From positions 1 through 42,173 of the forward strand of contig NZ_JAHKPW010000027.1 in the NCBI RefSeq assembly GCF_018860755.1: a DNA stretch of 42,173 nt. Reading direction: 5' to 3'. The notes under the pieces were generated by a model, which worked only from the letters and a program-made list of their open reading frames with translations, was not told where the DNA came from and made no database searches. Below, piece after piece: positions 24,820 through 34,241 of this stretch. Made by a program: the position numbers and the translations under genes. Within the stretch, counting starts at the first letter, position 1. Every line of letters begins with the position of its first letter. This stretch comes from Colwellia sp. D2M02. Its GTDB lineage: Bacteria > Pseudomonadota > Gammaproteobacteria > Enterobacterales > Alteromonadaceae.

Positions 24820-27612
24820 ATGACTTTGCTTTGGATACCCTTGCTATCCTTACTTGGCAGTATTATTTCTTCAATGACGGGTAAATTAACGCGTAATCAA
24901 TCTACTGCGCTGTCGATGTTAATGCCAATCATCGCATTATGCTTTACGATTAGCTTAGCTCCTGCAGTATTTTCAGGCGATGTTATTCGTGAAACTATAT
25001 CGTGGATCCCTTTACTTGGGGTTGATATAGCCTTTCGGTTAGATGGCTTAGCGCTACTCTTTGTCTTTATGATTTTAGGGATTGGTATTCTCGTTATTTT
25101 TTATACGCGTTATTACCTAAGTAGCAAAGATTCTATGCCTAAACTGTATAGCTACCTCATGTTATTTATGACAGCGATGTTAGGCATTGTAATGTCAAAT
25201 AATGTTATTCAGCTCTGGTTCTTCTGGGAGTTAACCAGTATTAGTTCGTTCTTGTTAATTAGCTATTGGTGGCATAAGTCAGAAGCGCGCAAAGGAGCTT
25301 TAATGGCGTTAACGATCACTGGTGGCGGTGGTTTAGCATTGCTGGCAGGTTTGCTGTTATTAGGAAACATTGTTGGTAGCTATAATTTAGACGTTATTTT
25401 AGCAAGTCGAGAGATTATTCAAGCCCATGACTGGTACGAAGTAGCGTTAATTTTGGTGTTACTTGGTGCGTTTACTAAGTCAGCACAATTCCCTTTCCAT
25501 TTTTGGTTACCACATGCCATGGCGGCACCAACACCTGTTAGTGCTTACTTACATTCAGCTACAATGGTTAAAGCAGGGATATTTTTACTTGCGCGCTTCT
25601 ATCCCGCATTAGCGGGTACTGATATTTGGTTTATTCTGGTGAGTATTACCGGTTTAACAACTTTATTAGTTGGTGCTTATGTGGCTTTATTTAAGCATGA
25701 TTTAAAAGGGTTGCTGGCCTATTCAACGATCAGCCACTTAGGCCTAATTACTTTATTATTCGGCTTGAACACTGAGCTTGCAACAGTGGCGGCCATTTTT
25801 CATATTATTAATCACGCGACCTTTAAAGCCTCCTTATTTATGGCAACAGGTATTATTGACCATGAAACGGGTACTCGTGATATGCGAAAACTTAACGGTA
25901 TGTGGCGGTTTATGCCCTATACCGCTACCTTGGCGATGGTTGCCGCGGCTGCCATGGCAGGGGTACCGTTGTTAAATGGCTTCTTATCTAAAGAAATGTT
26001 TTTTGCTGAAACATTACATCAACAATTATTAGGCTCTATGTCATGGCTTATCCCTGTGCTTGCTACTGTTGCTGGGGCATTGGCGGTGGCTTATTCTGCG
26101 CGCTTTATTCATGATGTTTTCTTCAATGGTGACCCCATTGGCCTACCAAGGCAGCCAAGCGAGCCACCTCGTTATATGCGAGTACCTATCGAAATATTAG
26201 TTGCGTTATGTTTATTAGTAGGAATATTCCCTAATTTTGTCGTTGATGATATTTTAACGGCGGCTTCTTTTGCGGTACTAGGCGGCTATGTGCCAGAGTT
26301 TAAGGTCGCGTTATGGCATGGCTTTAATTTACCATTGCTCATGAGTGGTATAGCGGTTACAGGTGGTTTACTAATATACACACAACGTCGTTACCTTTAT
26401 CAATTTCAGGCTTCATTACCACCATTGAATGCTAAAAAAGCTTTCGATAATAGTATTTACGTTATGATTAAATGGTGTCAGCGTAAAATTAGTACCATTG
26501 AGAATGGCTCTTTACAGCGCTATTTAATGTTGATGTTTTTAGTGGTACTACTCGCTGCTGGTTGGCCATTATTTGAAATGAGTCAATTAGCTGGCAAAAA
26601 GCAACTAACGCCTATTGATGTTCATAATGCTGTTGGTGCAGCGCTATTAATTATTGGTGCCGTTTGTACGGTAATTTGGTCTAGAAAGCGTGTAGTGTCA
26701 CTATTAATGCTTTCTGTTGTTGGCCTAATGGTATCGGTCGCCTTTACTCGATTTTCTGCGCCAGATTTAGCGTTAACACAATTAACAGTTGAAGTTGTAA
26801 CTATTATTCTTCTGATGTTGGCACTATTTTTCTTACCACAACACTCACCAAGAGAGTCAAGCTCAATGCGTGTATTACGCGACTTAGGGATCTCATCCGC
26901 TTTAGGTGTGGTAGTTGCGAGTGCCTGTTATGCATTAATTACTCGCCCATTAGAGTCTATTTCAGATTTTTTCTTGGACAATGCTAAAACAGGTGGTGGT
27001 GGTACTAACGTTGTTAACGTTATTTTAGTCGACTTCCGTGGCTTTGATACCTTAGGTGAGATTTGTGTACTGGGTATTGCCGCTTTAGGTATTGCTAAGT
27101 TATTAGTGAACTTACCTTTATTTATGCCTGGTAGTGACAGTGAAGGCAGACCTTGGGCAAAAGAGCGTTATCCCATTTTGTTAGCAAGTATCTCTCAATC
27201 ATTACTACCGTTGGCATTATTAGTATCGTTTTATATATTTTTACGCGGGCACAACCTTCCAGGTGGTGGCTTTATTGCTGGTTTAGTGACCGCTATTGCG
27301 TTTATTTTGCAATATATCGCGCACGGCTCAAACTGGATTGCTGAGCGCTTAACCATTAATTACCGAAAAATTATAGCATCGGGTATTGCTATAGCTCTAT
27401 TTACAGGGGTTGGTAGTTGGTTCTTTGGACGATCTTTTATGACCACGTGGTTTGACTATTTTGATATTCCATTTATTGGTGAAATTGAACTTGCGAGTGC
27501 ATTGGTATTTGACTTAGGTGTTTATATTACGGTTGTTGGTGCAACATTAATGATTTTAGCAAGTTTAGGTAAGTTAACGGCTAACGCGCCTAAAGAAGAG
27601 GTAAATATTTAA
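24820..27612 (+). CDS. mrpA: MrpA-MrpB fusion subunit of Mrp Na+/H+ antiporter
   Basis: 930-residue polytopic membrane protein, the largest subunit of the multisubunit Mrp (Mnh/Sha) sodium/proton antiporter. Residues 1-500 form the NuoL-like half with the conserved Glu137 in [11 protein letters not shown] and [32 protein letters not shown] core (residues about 225-255). After a linker comes the MrpA C-terminal part ([17 protein letters not shown], about 645-660). The region from about 770 on ([19 protein letters not shown]) corresponds to MrpB. No separate mrpB gene follows, so this is the fused arrangement known from other proteobacteria. First gene of mrpACDEFG. Confidence 0.95.
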   Translation: MTLLWIPLLSLLGSIISSMTGKLTRNQSTALSMLMPIIALCFTISLAPAVFSGDVIRETISWIPLLGVDIAFRLDGLALLFVFMILGIGILVIFYTRYYLSSKDSMPKLYSYLMLFMTAMLGIVMSNNVIQLWFFWELTSISSFLLISYWWHKSEARKGALMALTITGGGGLALLAGLLLLGNIVGSYNLDVILASREIIQAHDWYEVALILVLLGAFTKSAQFPFHFWLPHAMAAPTPVSAYLHSATMVKAGIFLLARFYPALAGTDIWFILVSITGLTTLLVGAYVALFKHDLKGLLAYSTISHLGLITLLFGLNTELATVAAIFHIINHATFKASLFMATGIIDHETGTRDMRKLNGMWRFMPYTATLAMVAAAAMAGVPLLNGFLSKEMFFAETLHQQLLGSMSWLIPVLATVAGALAVAYSARFIHDVFFNGDPIGLPRQPSEPPRYMRVPIEILVALCLLVGIFPNFVVDDILTAASFAVLGGYVPEFKVALWHGFNLPLLMSGIAVTGGLLIYTQRRYLYQFQASLPPLNAKKAFDNSIYVMIKWCQRKISTIENGSLQRYLMLMFLVVLLAAGWPLFEMSQLAGKKQLTPIDVHNAVGAALLIIGAVCTVIWSRKRVVSLLMLSVVGLMVSVAFTRFSAPDLALTQLTVEVVTIILLMLALFFLPQHSPRESSSMRVLRDLGISSALGVVVASACYALITRPLESISDFFLDNAKTGGGGTNVVNVILVDFRGFDTLGEICVLGIAALGIAKLLVNLPLFMPGSDSEGRPWAKERYPILLASISQSLLPLALLVSFYIFLRGHNLPGGGFIAGLVTAIAFILQYIAHGSNWIAERLTINYRKIIASGIAIALFTGVGSWFFGRSFMTTWFDYFDIPFIGEIELASALVFDLGVYITVVGATLMILASLGKLTANAPKEEVNI

Positions 27613-27959
27613 TGGAATTACTCTACGCAGCTTGTGTTGGGGTTTTAGTTTCTTGTGGTGTATTTTTAATTTTACGCTCTAGAACTTTCCCTGTGGTTTT
27701 AGGTTTAACGATGCTTTCGTATGCGGTTAACTTATTTTTATTTTCTTCAGGGCGCTTAAGTCTTAATAGTGCTGCGGTATTGGGATATAGCAAAGATTAT
27801 GCTGATCCATTACCGCAAGCTTTTGTACTAACAGCAATAGTTATTGGCTTTGCAATGACCGCTTTTGTCGTAATTCTAGCAATTAGAGGGCGCGCTGATT
27901 TAGGTAACGACCATGTTAATGGTCAAGTTCCAGATAACAAGGTTAAGGGTAAAGTATGA
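27612..27959 (+). CDS. mrpC: MrpC subunit of Mrp antiporter
   Basis: 115-residue NuoK-like membrane subunit with three predicted membrane helices (about residues 4-21, 28-46 and 73-95). The family motif GVFLILRSRTFPVVLGLTML and NLFLFSSGRL, then DPLPQAFVLTAIVIGFAMTA, are evident. Its ATG overlaps the mrpA stop by one base (TAATG) and its end overlaps mrpD by four bases (ATGA), so the operon is translationally coupled. Confidence 0.95.
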   Translation: MELLYAACVGVLVSCGVFLILRSRTFPVVLGLTMLSYAVNLFLFSSGRLSLNSAAVLGYSKDYADPLPQAFVLTAIVIGFAMTAFVVILAIRGRADLGNDHVNGQVPDNKVKGKV

Positions 27960-29473
27960 TTGAGCATTTAACATCCTTACCTGTTTTATTACCTATGTTA
28001 GCGGGTGTGCTTTTATTAATGCCACCTTGTGGAAAAAATAAAAGTATCAGAAGAATTGCTTCTGTTGTTTTCAGTGCTATTACTTTTTTGTTTTCAGTCG
28101 CACTTTTATTAAAAGTTCAAGCTGATGGTACACAAGTTTATGCTATTGGTGATTGGAGCGCCCCGTTTGGTATTGTATTAGTTGCAGACCCTTTATCTAC
28201 GTTGCTAGTTTGTTTAACAACCTTACTGAGTGTGGTTTGTGTTTTATATGCCAGCGCTGGAGATGACGAAAAAGGCAGCTTCTTTCATCCATTAGTACAC
28301 TTTTTAATTTTAGGTGTGAACGGCGCATTTTTAACGGGTGATGCCTTTAACCTTTTTGTGTTTTTTGAGGTATTACTTATTGCTTCATATGCACTGTTAA
28401 TGCATGGCGGTGATAAGAAAAACACACGGGCAGCACTACAATACGTTATTATGAACCTTGTTGGCTCTGCCGTTTTCTTAATTGCCTTGGGTGTGCTTTA
28501 TGGCGTACTAGGCACATTAAATATGGCGGATATGGCCCAAAAAGTAACATTATTACAAGGTGATGATGTTTACCTTGCTAAAATTGGTGGCTTATTATTA
28601 TTGGTAGTTTTTGCCTTGAAAGGGGCTTTATTACCGTTACATTTGTGGTTACCTAACACCTACGCTACAGCCATGCCTATTGTGGCAGCACTCTTTGCTA
28701 TTATGACCAAGGTAGGTGTTTACTCAATGATGCGTGTTTACACCTTGATTTTTGGTGATGAAGCCGGTGAATTATCACACATGGCGCAAAACTGGTTATG
28801 GTGGTTAGCATTAGCAACCATTGCGATGGGAGCTATTGGGGTTTTAGCGAGCCAAGATTTAAGAAAGTTAGTTGCTAATTTAGTGATTGTGTCTGTAGGT
28901 ACTTTAGTCGCCTTAGTAGCGGTACAAACAGTAGAAGCTAGCTCTGCAGCTATTTATTATTTAGTTCATTCAACTTTAGTTACCGCAGCACTCTTTATAT
29001 TGGCTGACTTAATTGCACGCCAACGAGGTAAAGTTGCCGATCGCATTACGGCGGGGACTCCGGTCTCTCAACCGATGTTATTAGGAGCTTGTTTTATTAT
29101 TGCCAGTGTTGCTGTCATTGGTATGCCGCCATTGTCAGGTTTTATAGCTAAAGTATGGTTATTAAAAGAAACCTTAGATGCAGAATATGCCATGGTGTTT
29201 TGGCCACTTTATTTACTGGCAAGTTTAGCGGTATTAGTTGGGGTGTCTAAAGCGGGTAGTACGGTTTTTTGGAACCACCAAGGTAAAGCGACTGAAAGTG
29301 CTCGACAAGAGCGGGTTCATCCTGCGCAATTAGTTGCTTTATTAATTCTGATTTCAGGTGCACCGCTGATGAGTGTTTTTGCTGGACAATTGAGTGAATA
29401 CGCAATTGATGCTGCGACTCAATTACACGACTTTGAAGGCAATATTAATGTTATTCTTATAGGAGAGCAGTAA
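27956..29473 (+). CDS. mrpD: MrpD subunit of Mrp antiporter
   Basis: 505-residue polytopic NuoM/NuoN-like membrane protein with about 14 helices. The key acidic residue Glu138 is in LFVFFEVLLIASYALL. A Lys in ALKGALLPLHLWLPNTYATAMP matches the conserved proton-path lysine region. The segment IGMPPLSGFIAKVWLLKETL is typical of the family. It forms the antiporter core with MrpA. It overlaps mrpC (4 bases) and mrpE (1 base). Confidence 0.95.
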   Translation: MIEHLTSLPVLLPMLAGVLLLMPPCGKNKSIRRIASVVFSAITFLFSVALLLKVQADGTQVYAIGDWSAPFGIVLVADPLSTLLVCLTTLLSVVCVLYASAGDDEKGSFFHPLVHFLILGVNGAFLTGDAFNLFVFFEVLLIASYALLMHGGDKKNTRAALQYVIMNLVGSAVFLIALGVLYGVLGTLNMADMAQKVTLLQGDDVYLAKIGGLLLLVVFALKGALLPLHLWLPNTYATAMPIVAALFAIMTKVGVYSMMRVYTLIFGDEAGELSHMAQNWLWWLALATIAMGAIGVLASQDLRKLVANLVIVSVGTLVALVAVQTVEASSAAIYYLVHSTLVTAALFILADLIARQRGKVADRITAGTPVSQPMLLGACFIIASVAVIGMPPLSGFIAKVWLLKETLDAEYAMVFWPLYLLASLAVLVGVSKAGSTVFWNHQGKATESARQERVHPAQLVALLILISGAPLMSVFAGQLSEYAIDAATQLHDFEGNINVILIGEQ

Positions 29474-30009
29474 TGCGACTAGATACTCGATTTAAATGGC
29501 TCCCAACTCCTATATTAAGTCTCTTATTATTTTTTGTATGGTTGTTGTTAAATAACAGCGTGTCGGCAGGCCATCTTGTATTGGCAACAATTTTAGCGTT
29601 AGTTATTCCTTGGATTACAAGCCCATTTCGCACTAAGCAACCCTTAGTGATAAAGCCTTGGTTAGCATTTCGTCATTTATTGTTGGTCCTATACGATATT
29701 ATCACCGCGAATGTTCAGGTCGCTATTTTAATTTTAGGGCCTAATAAAAAGCTAACTCCAGGCTTTGTCAAAGTTCCATTAGATTTAACACACAGTATGC
29801 CTATTACCATTTTGGCGAGTACAGTGTCATTAACTCCAGGTACAGTAAGCGCTGAAGTTTACCCTTGGCGAGAGTGTTTTACTGAAGGTGAAAAGCCTAA
29901 ACAACGTTTTTTACTGATACATGTATTAAACCTTAAAGATGAACAAGCACTAATTGACACGATTAAGGAACGCTACGAAGCGCCTCTTAAGGAGATATTC
30001 CAATGCTAG
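29473..30009 (+). CDS. mrpE: MrpE subunit of Mrp antiporter
   Basis: 178-residue membrane subunit with two N-terminal membrane segments (about 15-48) and a third near 65-85, followed by a soluble C-terminal part. The family motif is SLTPGTVSAEVYP, and HVLNLKDE is near the end. MrpE is needed for full activity and assembly of the complex in other bacteria. The start overlaps the mrpD stop, and the end overlaps mrpF by 7 bases. Confidence 0.94.
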   Translation: MRLDTRFKWLPTPILSLLLFFVWLLLNNSVSAGHLVLATILALVIPWITSPFRTKQPLVIKPWLAFRHLLLVLYDIITANVQVAILILGPNKKLTPGFVKVPLDLTHSMPITILASTVSLTPGTVSAEVYPWRECFTEGEKPKQRFLLIHVLNLKDEQALIDTIKERYEAPLKEIFQC

Positions 30010-30272
30010 ATACCGTCATTTTAATTGTTTTTGCCATGATCGGCTTATCGTTATTATTAAACTTATGGCGATTATTAATTGGTCCTTCGGTACCCGATAG
30101 AATACTTGCACTTGATACTATGTACATTAATAGTATCGCCTTAATTATTTTATATGGAATGAGCATGGGCACAGGGCTTTATTTTGAAGCGGCATTGCTT
30201 ATTGCTATGTTAGGTTTTGTTAGCACGGTTGCAGTATGTAAATACTTGTTACGTGGCGATATTATAGAGTAA
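30003..30272 (+). CDS. mrpF: MrpF subunit of Mrp antiporter
   Basis: 89-residue membrane protein with three helices and the signature GPSVPDRILALD near residue 27, as in all MrpF proteins. In the family this small subunit is linked to sodium and cholate resistance. It overlaps mrpE by 7 bases and is followed after 10 bases by mrpG. Confidence 0.95.
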   Translation: MLDTVILIVFAMIGLSLLLNLWRLLIGPSVPDRILALDTMYINSIALIILYGMSMGTGLYFEAALLIAMLGFVSTVAVCKYLLRGDIIE

Positions 30273-30282
30273 GGCAAAAATC

Positions 30283-30615
30283 ATGACAGAATGGATAATT
30301 TCGATATTATTATTAATAGGTGGCTCTTTTGTGCTGGTTGGCTCTATTGGTTTAGTAAAAATGCCTGATTTTTTTATGCGCCTTCACGGTCCTACTAAAG
30401 CAACTACCTTAGGCATGGCTTCATTATTAACCGCAGCCATGGTTTTTTTTAGTACCGCTCAATCAGGGCTTAGCGTAAAAGAAATACTGATTTCGATATT
30501 TCTTTTATTAACGGCTCCAATTAGTGGTTATATGCTAATTAAGTCGGCAATTCATCACAAACTTGACAGTATAGAGCGTACTCAAGGCAAAGATAATATT
30601 GAAGATGACGTTTAA
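30283..30615 (+). CDS. mrpG: MrpG subunit of Mrp antiporter
   Basis: 110-residue membrane protein with three helices, last gene of the operon. The signature GLVKMPDFFMRLHGPTKATTLG (about residues 24-45) identifies MrpG. The short charged tail (KDNIEDDV) is cytoplasmic in the family model. A 12-bp hairpin (30642-30671, one G-U pair) lies downstream but without a T tract, so termination is not certain there. Confidence 0.95.
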   Translation: MTEWIISILLLIGGSFVLVGSIGLVKMPDFFMRLHGPTKATTLGMASLLTAAMVFFSTAQSGLSVKEILISIFLLLTAPISGYMLIKSAIHHKLDSIERTQGKDNIEDDV

Positions 30616-30641
30616 GCTAAATCACAATAAGTAACTTTTAT

Positions 30642-30671
30642 AATAATGGCGCTGTATCAAGCGTCATTATT
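30642..30671 (+). other. Hairpin downstream of mrpG
   Basis: A 12-bp stem with one G-U pair (30642-30653 with 30660-30671) and a 6-nt loop, 26 bases after the mrpG stop. It lacks a T tract, so it may stabilise the mRNA end rather than terminate transcription. Confidence 0.4.
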
Positions 30672-30709
30672 AGTTACAATAGTACGATAATTTTTATGTT
30701 TCTAGCGTT

Positions 30710-31267
30710 ATGGCACACCACTACCAAGATTTAATTCAGCTTTTCGATAAAACCTTCAGTAACACACACAATACGCGCTTAATTAAGGGCGCAGATGAGC
30801 CTATTTACTTACCAGCAAGTAAAGAGTGTAGCTATCATCAAATTGTGTTTGCTCGAGGTTATTATGCAAGTGCTTTTCATGAAATAGCGCATTGGTGTCA
30901 TGCTGGTGCTAAAAGGCGCTTATTAGAAGATTACGGTTATTGGTATGTGCCTGATGGCAGAAATGAGCAACAACAGGCAAAGTTTGAGCAAGCTGAGGTT
31001 ATTCCACAAGCGATAGAGTGGGCGTTTAATGTTGCGGCTAAGCGAAAATTTCATGTCTCGGCTGACAACTTGAGTGGCTTTCAAGCTGATACCGAGCGTT
31101 TTAAACTACGAGTGTACCAACAAGTATGTCACTTTATTGAACACGGATTTCCTGAGCGGGCTCAGCAATTTATTGAAGTTTTATCAACATTCTATCATAG
31201 CACTTTGCCATTAACGGTTGAGCTATTTCAAGTTGATAGCACTTGCCATGAAATTGAATATGAATAA
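30710..31267 (+). CDS. epmC: Elongation factor P hydroxylase EpmC
   Basis: 185-residue enzyme that hydroxylates the modified lysine of elongation factor P (E. coli EpmC/YfcM, 182 residues). Conserved blocks are NTRLIKGADEPIYLPA, the metal-site region YASAFHEIAHWCHAG (HExxH-type), and LEDYGYWYVPDGRN with PQAIEWAF. The C-terminal FIEHGFPERAQQFIEVL also matches. Lies near mnmC, fabB and yfcL as in E. coli. Separated from mrpG by 94 bases, so it starts a new unit. Confidence 0.95.
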   Translation: MAHHYQDLIQLFDKTFSNTHNTRLIKGADEPIYLPASKECSYHQIVFARGYYASAFHEIAHWCHAGAKRRLLEDYGYWYVPDGRNEQQQAKFEQAEVIPQAIEWAFNVAAKRKFHVSADNLSGFQADTERFKLRVYQQVCHFIEHGFPERAQQFIEVLSTFYHSTLPLTVELFQVDSTCHEIEYE

Positions 31268-31361
31268 CTTTAGGCTAATTAGCGTTACGTAAATCGTATA
31301 ACAAATAAATTGCGTTTGAAAGCTACCTTAACTAACACAGAACACTAAACGGAAAATAACT

Positions 31362-32522
31362 ATGTCATCATTTAAGCTTGGTTTTATTATTAATCCTATT
31401 GCAGGTATTGGTGGTAGTGTTGCCTTAAAGGGAAGTGATGGTATGGCAATGCATGCATTAGCGTTAGGTGCTAAACCAAAGGCCAATGAGCGTGCAGCAC
31501 TGGCACTTGAAGTGTTACAGCCTTACAAAGAGCAGTTATCTATTTATACAGCATCAGGCGAAATGGGCGAGCATTGTGCGCAACAACTTGGTTTTAACGT
31601 TAATGTTGTTTACCAAACTCAACAAGTACAAACCCACAGTGATGATACCGAGCTTGCTGTACGTGCACTCATCGATGAAAAAGTTGACGTTATTTTATTC
31701 GCAGGGGGCGACGGTACCGCCCGTAATATTGCTAATGTGGTTGCAAGTGAAGAGCACTTTCAAGTACCAGTACTCGGTATTCCAGCCGGTTGTAAAATAC
31801 ATTCGGGGGTGTATGCAATAACCCCAAAAGCTGCAGGGCGAGTAATTGAATTGATGGTAACTAAAGAGTTGGTAACACTCACTACTGGCGATGTTATGGA
31901 TATAGATGAAAGTTTATTTCGTGACGGTATTGTTAAAGCAAAGCGCTATAGTGAAATGCAAATTCCTAGTGAGTTACGTTATGTGCAAGCCGTTAAGTCA
32001 GGCGGTAAAGAAAGTGACGAGTTAGTACTGCAAGATATTGCTGCGAATGTGATTGAGGAAATGGCTGAATATAATGAAACTCAATTTATTATTGGCTCAG
32101 GCTCAACAACCGCATTTTTAATGGCAGAGCTAGGCTTAGAGAATACTTTGCTTGGGGTTGATATTGTTTATCAACAAGCGCTGCTATGTAGTGATGCGAC
32201 GGAAACTGAAATAATAGAGAGTATTGAGCAACACTCAGGGGTAACTAAATTAGTTATTACCTTAATTGGTGGACAAGGGCATATATTTGGTCGCGGTAAC
32301 CAACAGCTAAGTCCTCGCGTACTTCGTGCTATTATCGCTCAAGAGGGCGGTAAAAATAATATAGTTATTATTGCCACTAAAACTAAATTAGCCGAGCTTG
32401 CCAATAGGCCGCTTATTAGTGATACCGGTGATAATGGCTTAGATCAAATATTATCAGGGTTTATGCCAGTTACCACAGGCTATAAAGACCAAGTGCTTTA
32501 TCAGGTTGCTACGCCACAATAA
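31362..32522 (+). CDS. ATP-NAD kinase family protein (COG3199-like)
   Basis: 386-residue protein of the NAD-kinase fold, distinct from NadK. It starts with a GFIINPIAGIGG loop and has the kinase loop FAGGDGTARNIANVV (about residues 114-128), followed by GIPAGCKIHSGVYAITP. The C-terminal half has GSGSTTAFLMAELGLENTLLGVD and LIGGQGHIFGRGNQQLSP. The family is annotated as a predicted ATP- or polyphosphate-dependent NAD kinase, and AcoX is a relative. A true substrate is not established. It lies between epmC and yfcL, a position empty in E. coli. Confidence 0.85.
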   Translation: MSSFKLGFIINPIAGIGGSVALKGSDGMAMHALALGAKPKANERAALALEVLQPYKEQLSIYTASGEMGEHCAQQLGFNVNVVYQTQQVQTHSDDTELAVRALIDEKVDVILFAGGDGTARNIANVVASEEHFQVPVLGIPAGCKIHSGVYAITPKAAGRVIELMVTKELVTLTTGDVMDIDESLFRDGIVKAKRYSEMQIPSELRYVQAVKSGGKESDELVLQDIAANVIEEMAEYNETQFIIGSGSTTAFLMAELGLENTLLGVDIVYQQALLCSDATETEIIESIEQHSGVTKLVITLIGGQGHIFGRGNQQLSPRVLRAIIAQEGGKNNIVIIATKTKLAELANRPLISDTGDNGLDQILSGFMPVTTGYKDQVLYQVATPQ

Positions 32523-32585
32523 GTATTTTAAAGACATAACTAAAAACTATTTAAAGATAACTCATTTAATGGAAACTGTGAAAAG

Positions 32586-32912
32586 ATGACAACAACCATA
32601 AGTTCTGACTTAACCAATGCACCAGTAAGCTCAAAAGAGATAGCAACTGTTGCAGATATTTACGCCTATTTTGATGGGTTATTTGATCAGGATGTCGATG
32701 CTGACATACTCTTTGCCAGTGGTTATTTACGTGGTTTTATTGCTTTAGTTGCCACAAGTTTTGGCGATGAGCAGCAAGTAATTACCACGGATTTAGTTGG
32801 TGAAGTTACACTCAAATTAAAAGCAGCTAAGTCAGAATTAAGCCCGCAAGATGGTGTGATAGTGAATAACTTTTGGCTTGGGCTACAAAACTCATTTATC
32901 TATGCATCTTAG
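32586..32912 (+). CDS. yfcL: YfcL family protein
   Basis: 108-residue cytoplasmic protein of the YfcL family (E. coli about 92). Matching stretches are IYAYFDGLFDQDVDADILFASGYLRG (about 21-46) and the C-terminal LSPQDGVIVNNFWLGLQN. Function unknown. It begins 63 bases after the ATP-NAD kinase gene, with a GAAAAG ribosome site, and probably belongs to the same transcript. Its neighbourhood (epmC, mnmC, fabB) is that of enterics. Confidence 0.85.
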   Translation: MTTTISSDLTNAPVSSKEIATVADIYAYFDGLFDQDVDADILFASGYLRGFIALVATSFGDEQQVITTDLVGEVTLKLKAAKSELSPQDGVIVNNFWLGLQNSFIYAS

Positions 32913-32957
32913 CTATTGTAAATCTATTCTCGCTAGCTTTTCACATAGAACTATTGA

Positions 32958-34151
32958 TTAGTTAGCCGTTTTATTCGTACTTTGTTTAAGGTTGACTTTT
33001 GACGACATCTCTAACATCTCTAATAAATTGAAAGTGCTTATTTGCTCCTCTCTAGAGTAAAGGTTTGCTAGCTTTTTAAAGTCGACATGTTTTAGATCTT
33101 CAAGAATAAGCAAGTCATAATATCTTTTTACGTTACTACTATTGATTAGTGCGAGGTTAAAGCTATTATGAGTAGAGTTTACAAAAGGTTGGTACGGAAT
33201 ACCATTCTCTATATCGTAAATGGCTATTATAGCGATAGCTCCCATTAAAAAATGTCCACCAACACTTGCAGTTAAACGCTGCTGATTAATGCTTTCAATA
33301 GCGCTGCTCATCCAATCAAAGCCACCAAGGAAAATGTCTTTACCGACTTTTAAACCTAACTCTTCAATGGCCTTTAATGCCCCTAATGCCATATGGTCCG
33401 AAGCAGACCAAATAACGTTAATATTAGGGTAGCGCTGTAATAGTTTTAGTGTTTTATGGTAAGCATCTTCTGCGGACCATCCTGCATGCACAATTTGAGT
33501 TAACTCAGCATTGTGCTCTTTAATTGCGGCGATAAGTCCATTATTACGCAGTGTAGATTCTGAGCCGAAATGACCGCTAATGCCTGCAACAAGAGGTTTT
33601 TTTTTCGCGACTTTAGCTTGTTCAAGTAAGTTTGACGCGAGTATGTAGCCGGCATTTTCATTATCAAAGTAAATCTCTCCTAGCCAACCCTTATAAAGCT
33701 CACCAGGTGAACCAATCTGCGCTTGTTCTTCGGGTGATAAAGTTTGCTCTAAAGTTATAATTTTAACGTTTTGTTGCTTAAGAAAGTCCATGGTTTGTTT
33801 AGCATTACCCGGATAATTAATCAGAATAATATAATCGGGGCTATGTTCTATATTTTTGAAGTAGCTTTTAAGAGCTTCAAATTGAAAGAACCTTGTGCCA
33901 TCACCATAAATAATATCAAGATTAATGTTTAGAGCTTTAGCTGCTTGCTGTGTAATGATTTCGGTTTTATGCCAGAAAGGATCGGCTTTAATTGATGGGT
34001 TTACCATAACTACATTGACGCTCTTTTGTATTCCATCTTGAGCCATTACATAGTGAGTCATGATTAGTGACACTAATGTCATTAATACAAATACTCGTAA
34101 CGTTTTCAAGAGATGCTCTATAAAAGAATGTGTTGAGTTGGTAATCACCAT
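32958..34151 (-). CDS. Orphan periplasmic sugar-binding-type protein
   Basis: Exported solute-binding protein of the type-I (ribose/LuxP-like) fold, about 397 residues from the start given. A hydrophobic signal (LRVFVLMTLVSLIMTHYVMA) precedes the mature part, which opens with VNVVMVNPSIKADPFWH. It includes NENAGYILASNLLEQ, a GISGHFGSESTLRNNGL loop and VIWSASDHMALGALKAIEELG, all typical of Peripla_BP family members. No permease or ATPase lies nearby, so it may feed a sensor protein rather than a transporter. The start is uncertain. GTG 34217 would give 419 residues; ATG 34151 gives a better signal; a TTG nearer the hydrophobic core is also possible. Confidence 0.75.
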   Translation of the reverse strand: MVITNSTHSFIEHLLKTLRVFVLMTLVSLIMTHYVMAQDGIQKSVNVVMVNPSIKADPFWHKTEIITQQAAKALNINLDIIYGDGTRFFQFEALKSYFKNIEHSPDYIILINYPGNAKQTMDFLKQQNVKIITLEQTLSPEEQAQIGSPGELYKGWLGEIYFDNENAGYILASNLLEQAKVAKKKPLVAGISGHFGSESTLRNNGLIAAIKEHNAELTQIVHAGWSAEDAYHKTLKLLQRYPNINVIWSASDHMALGALKAIEELGLKVGKDIFLGGFDWMSSAIESINQQRLTASVGGHFLMGAIAIIAIYDIENGIPYQPFVNSTHNSFNLALINSSNVKRYYDLLILEDLKHVDFKKLANLYSREEQISTFNLLEMLEMSSKVNLKQSTNKTAN

Positions 34152-34241
34152 AAAGCTCGTAAACCTCAAATTAACGATAATTATTATTGCTTTGTACATA
34201 CTATATAAAATATGCACTCAATAAAGCATAGTACACTTGAG

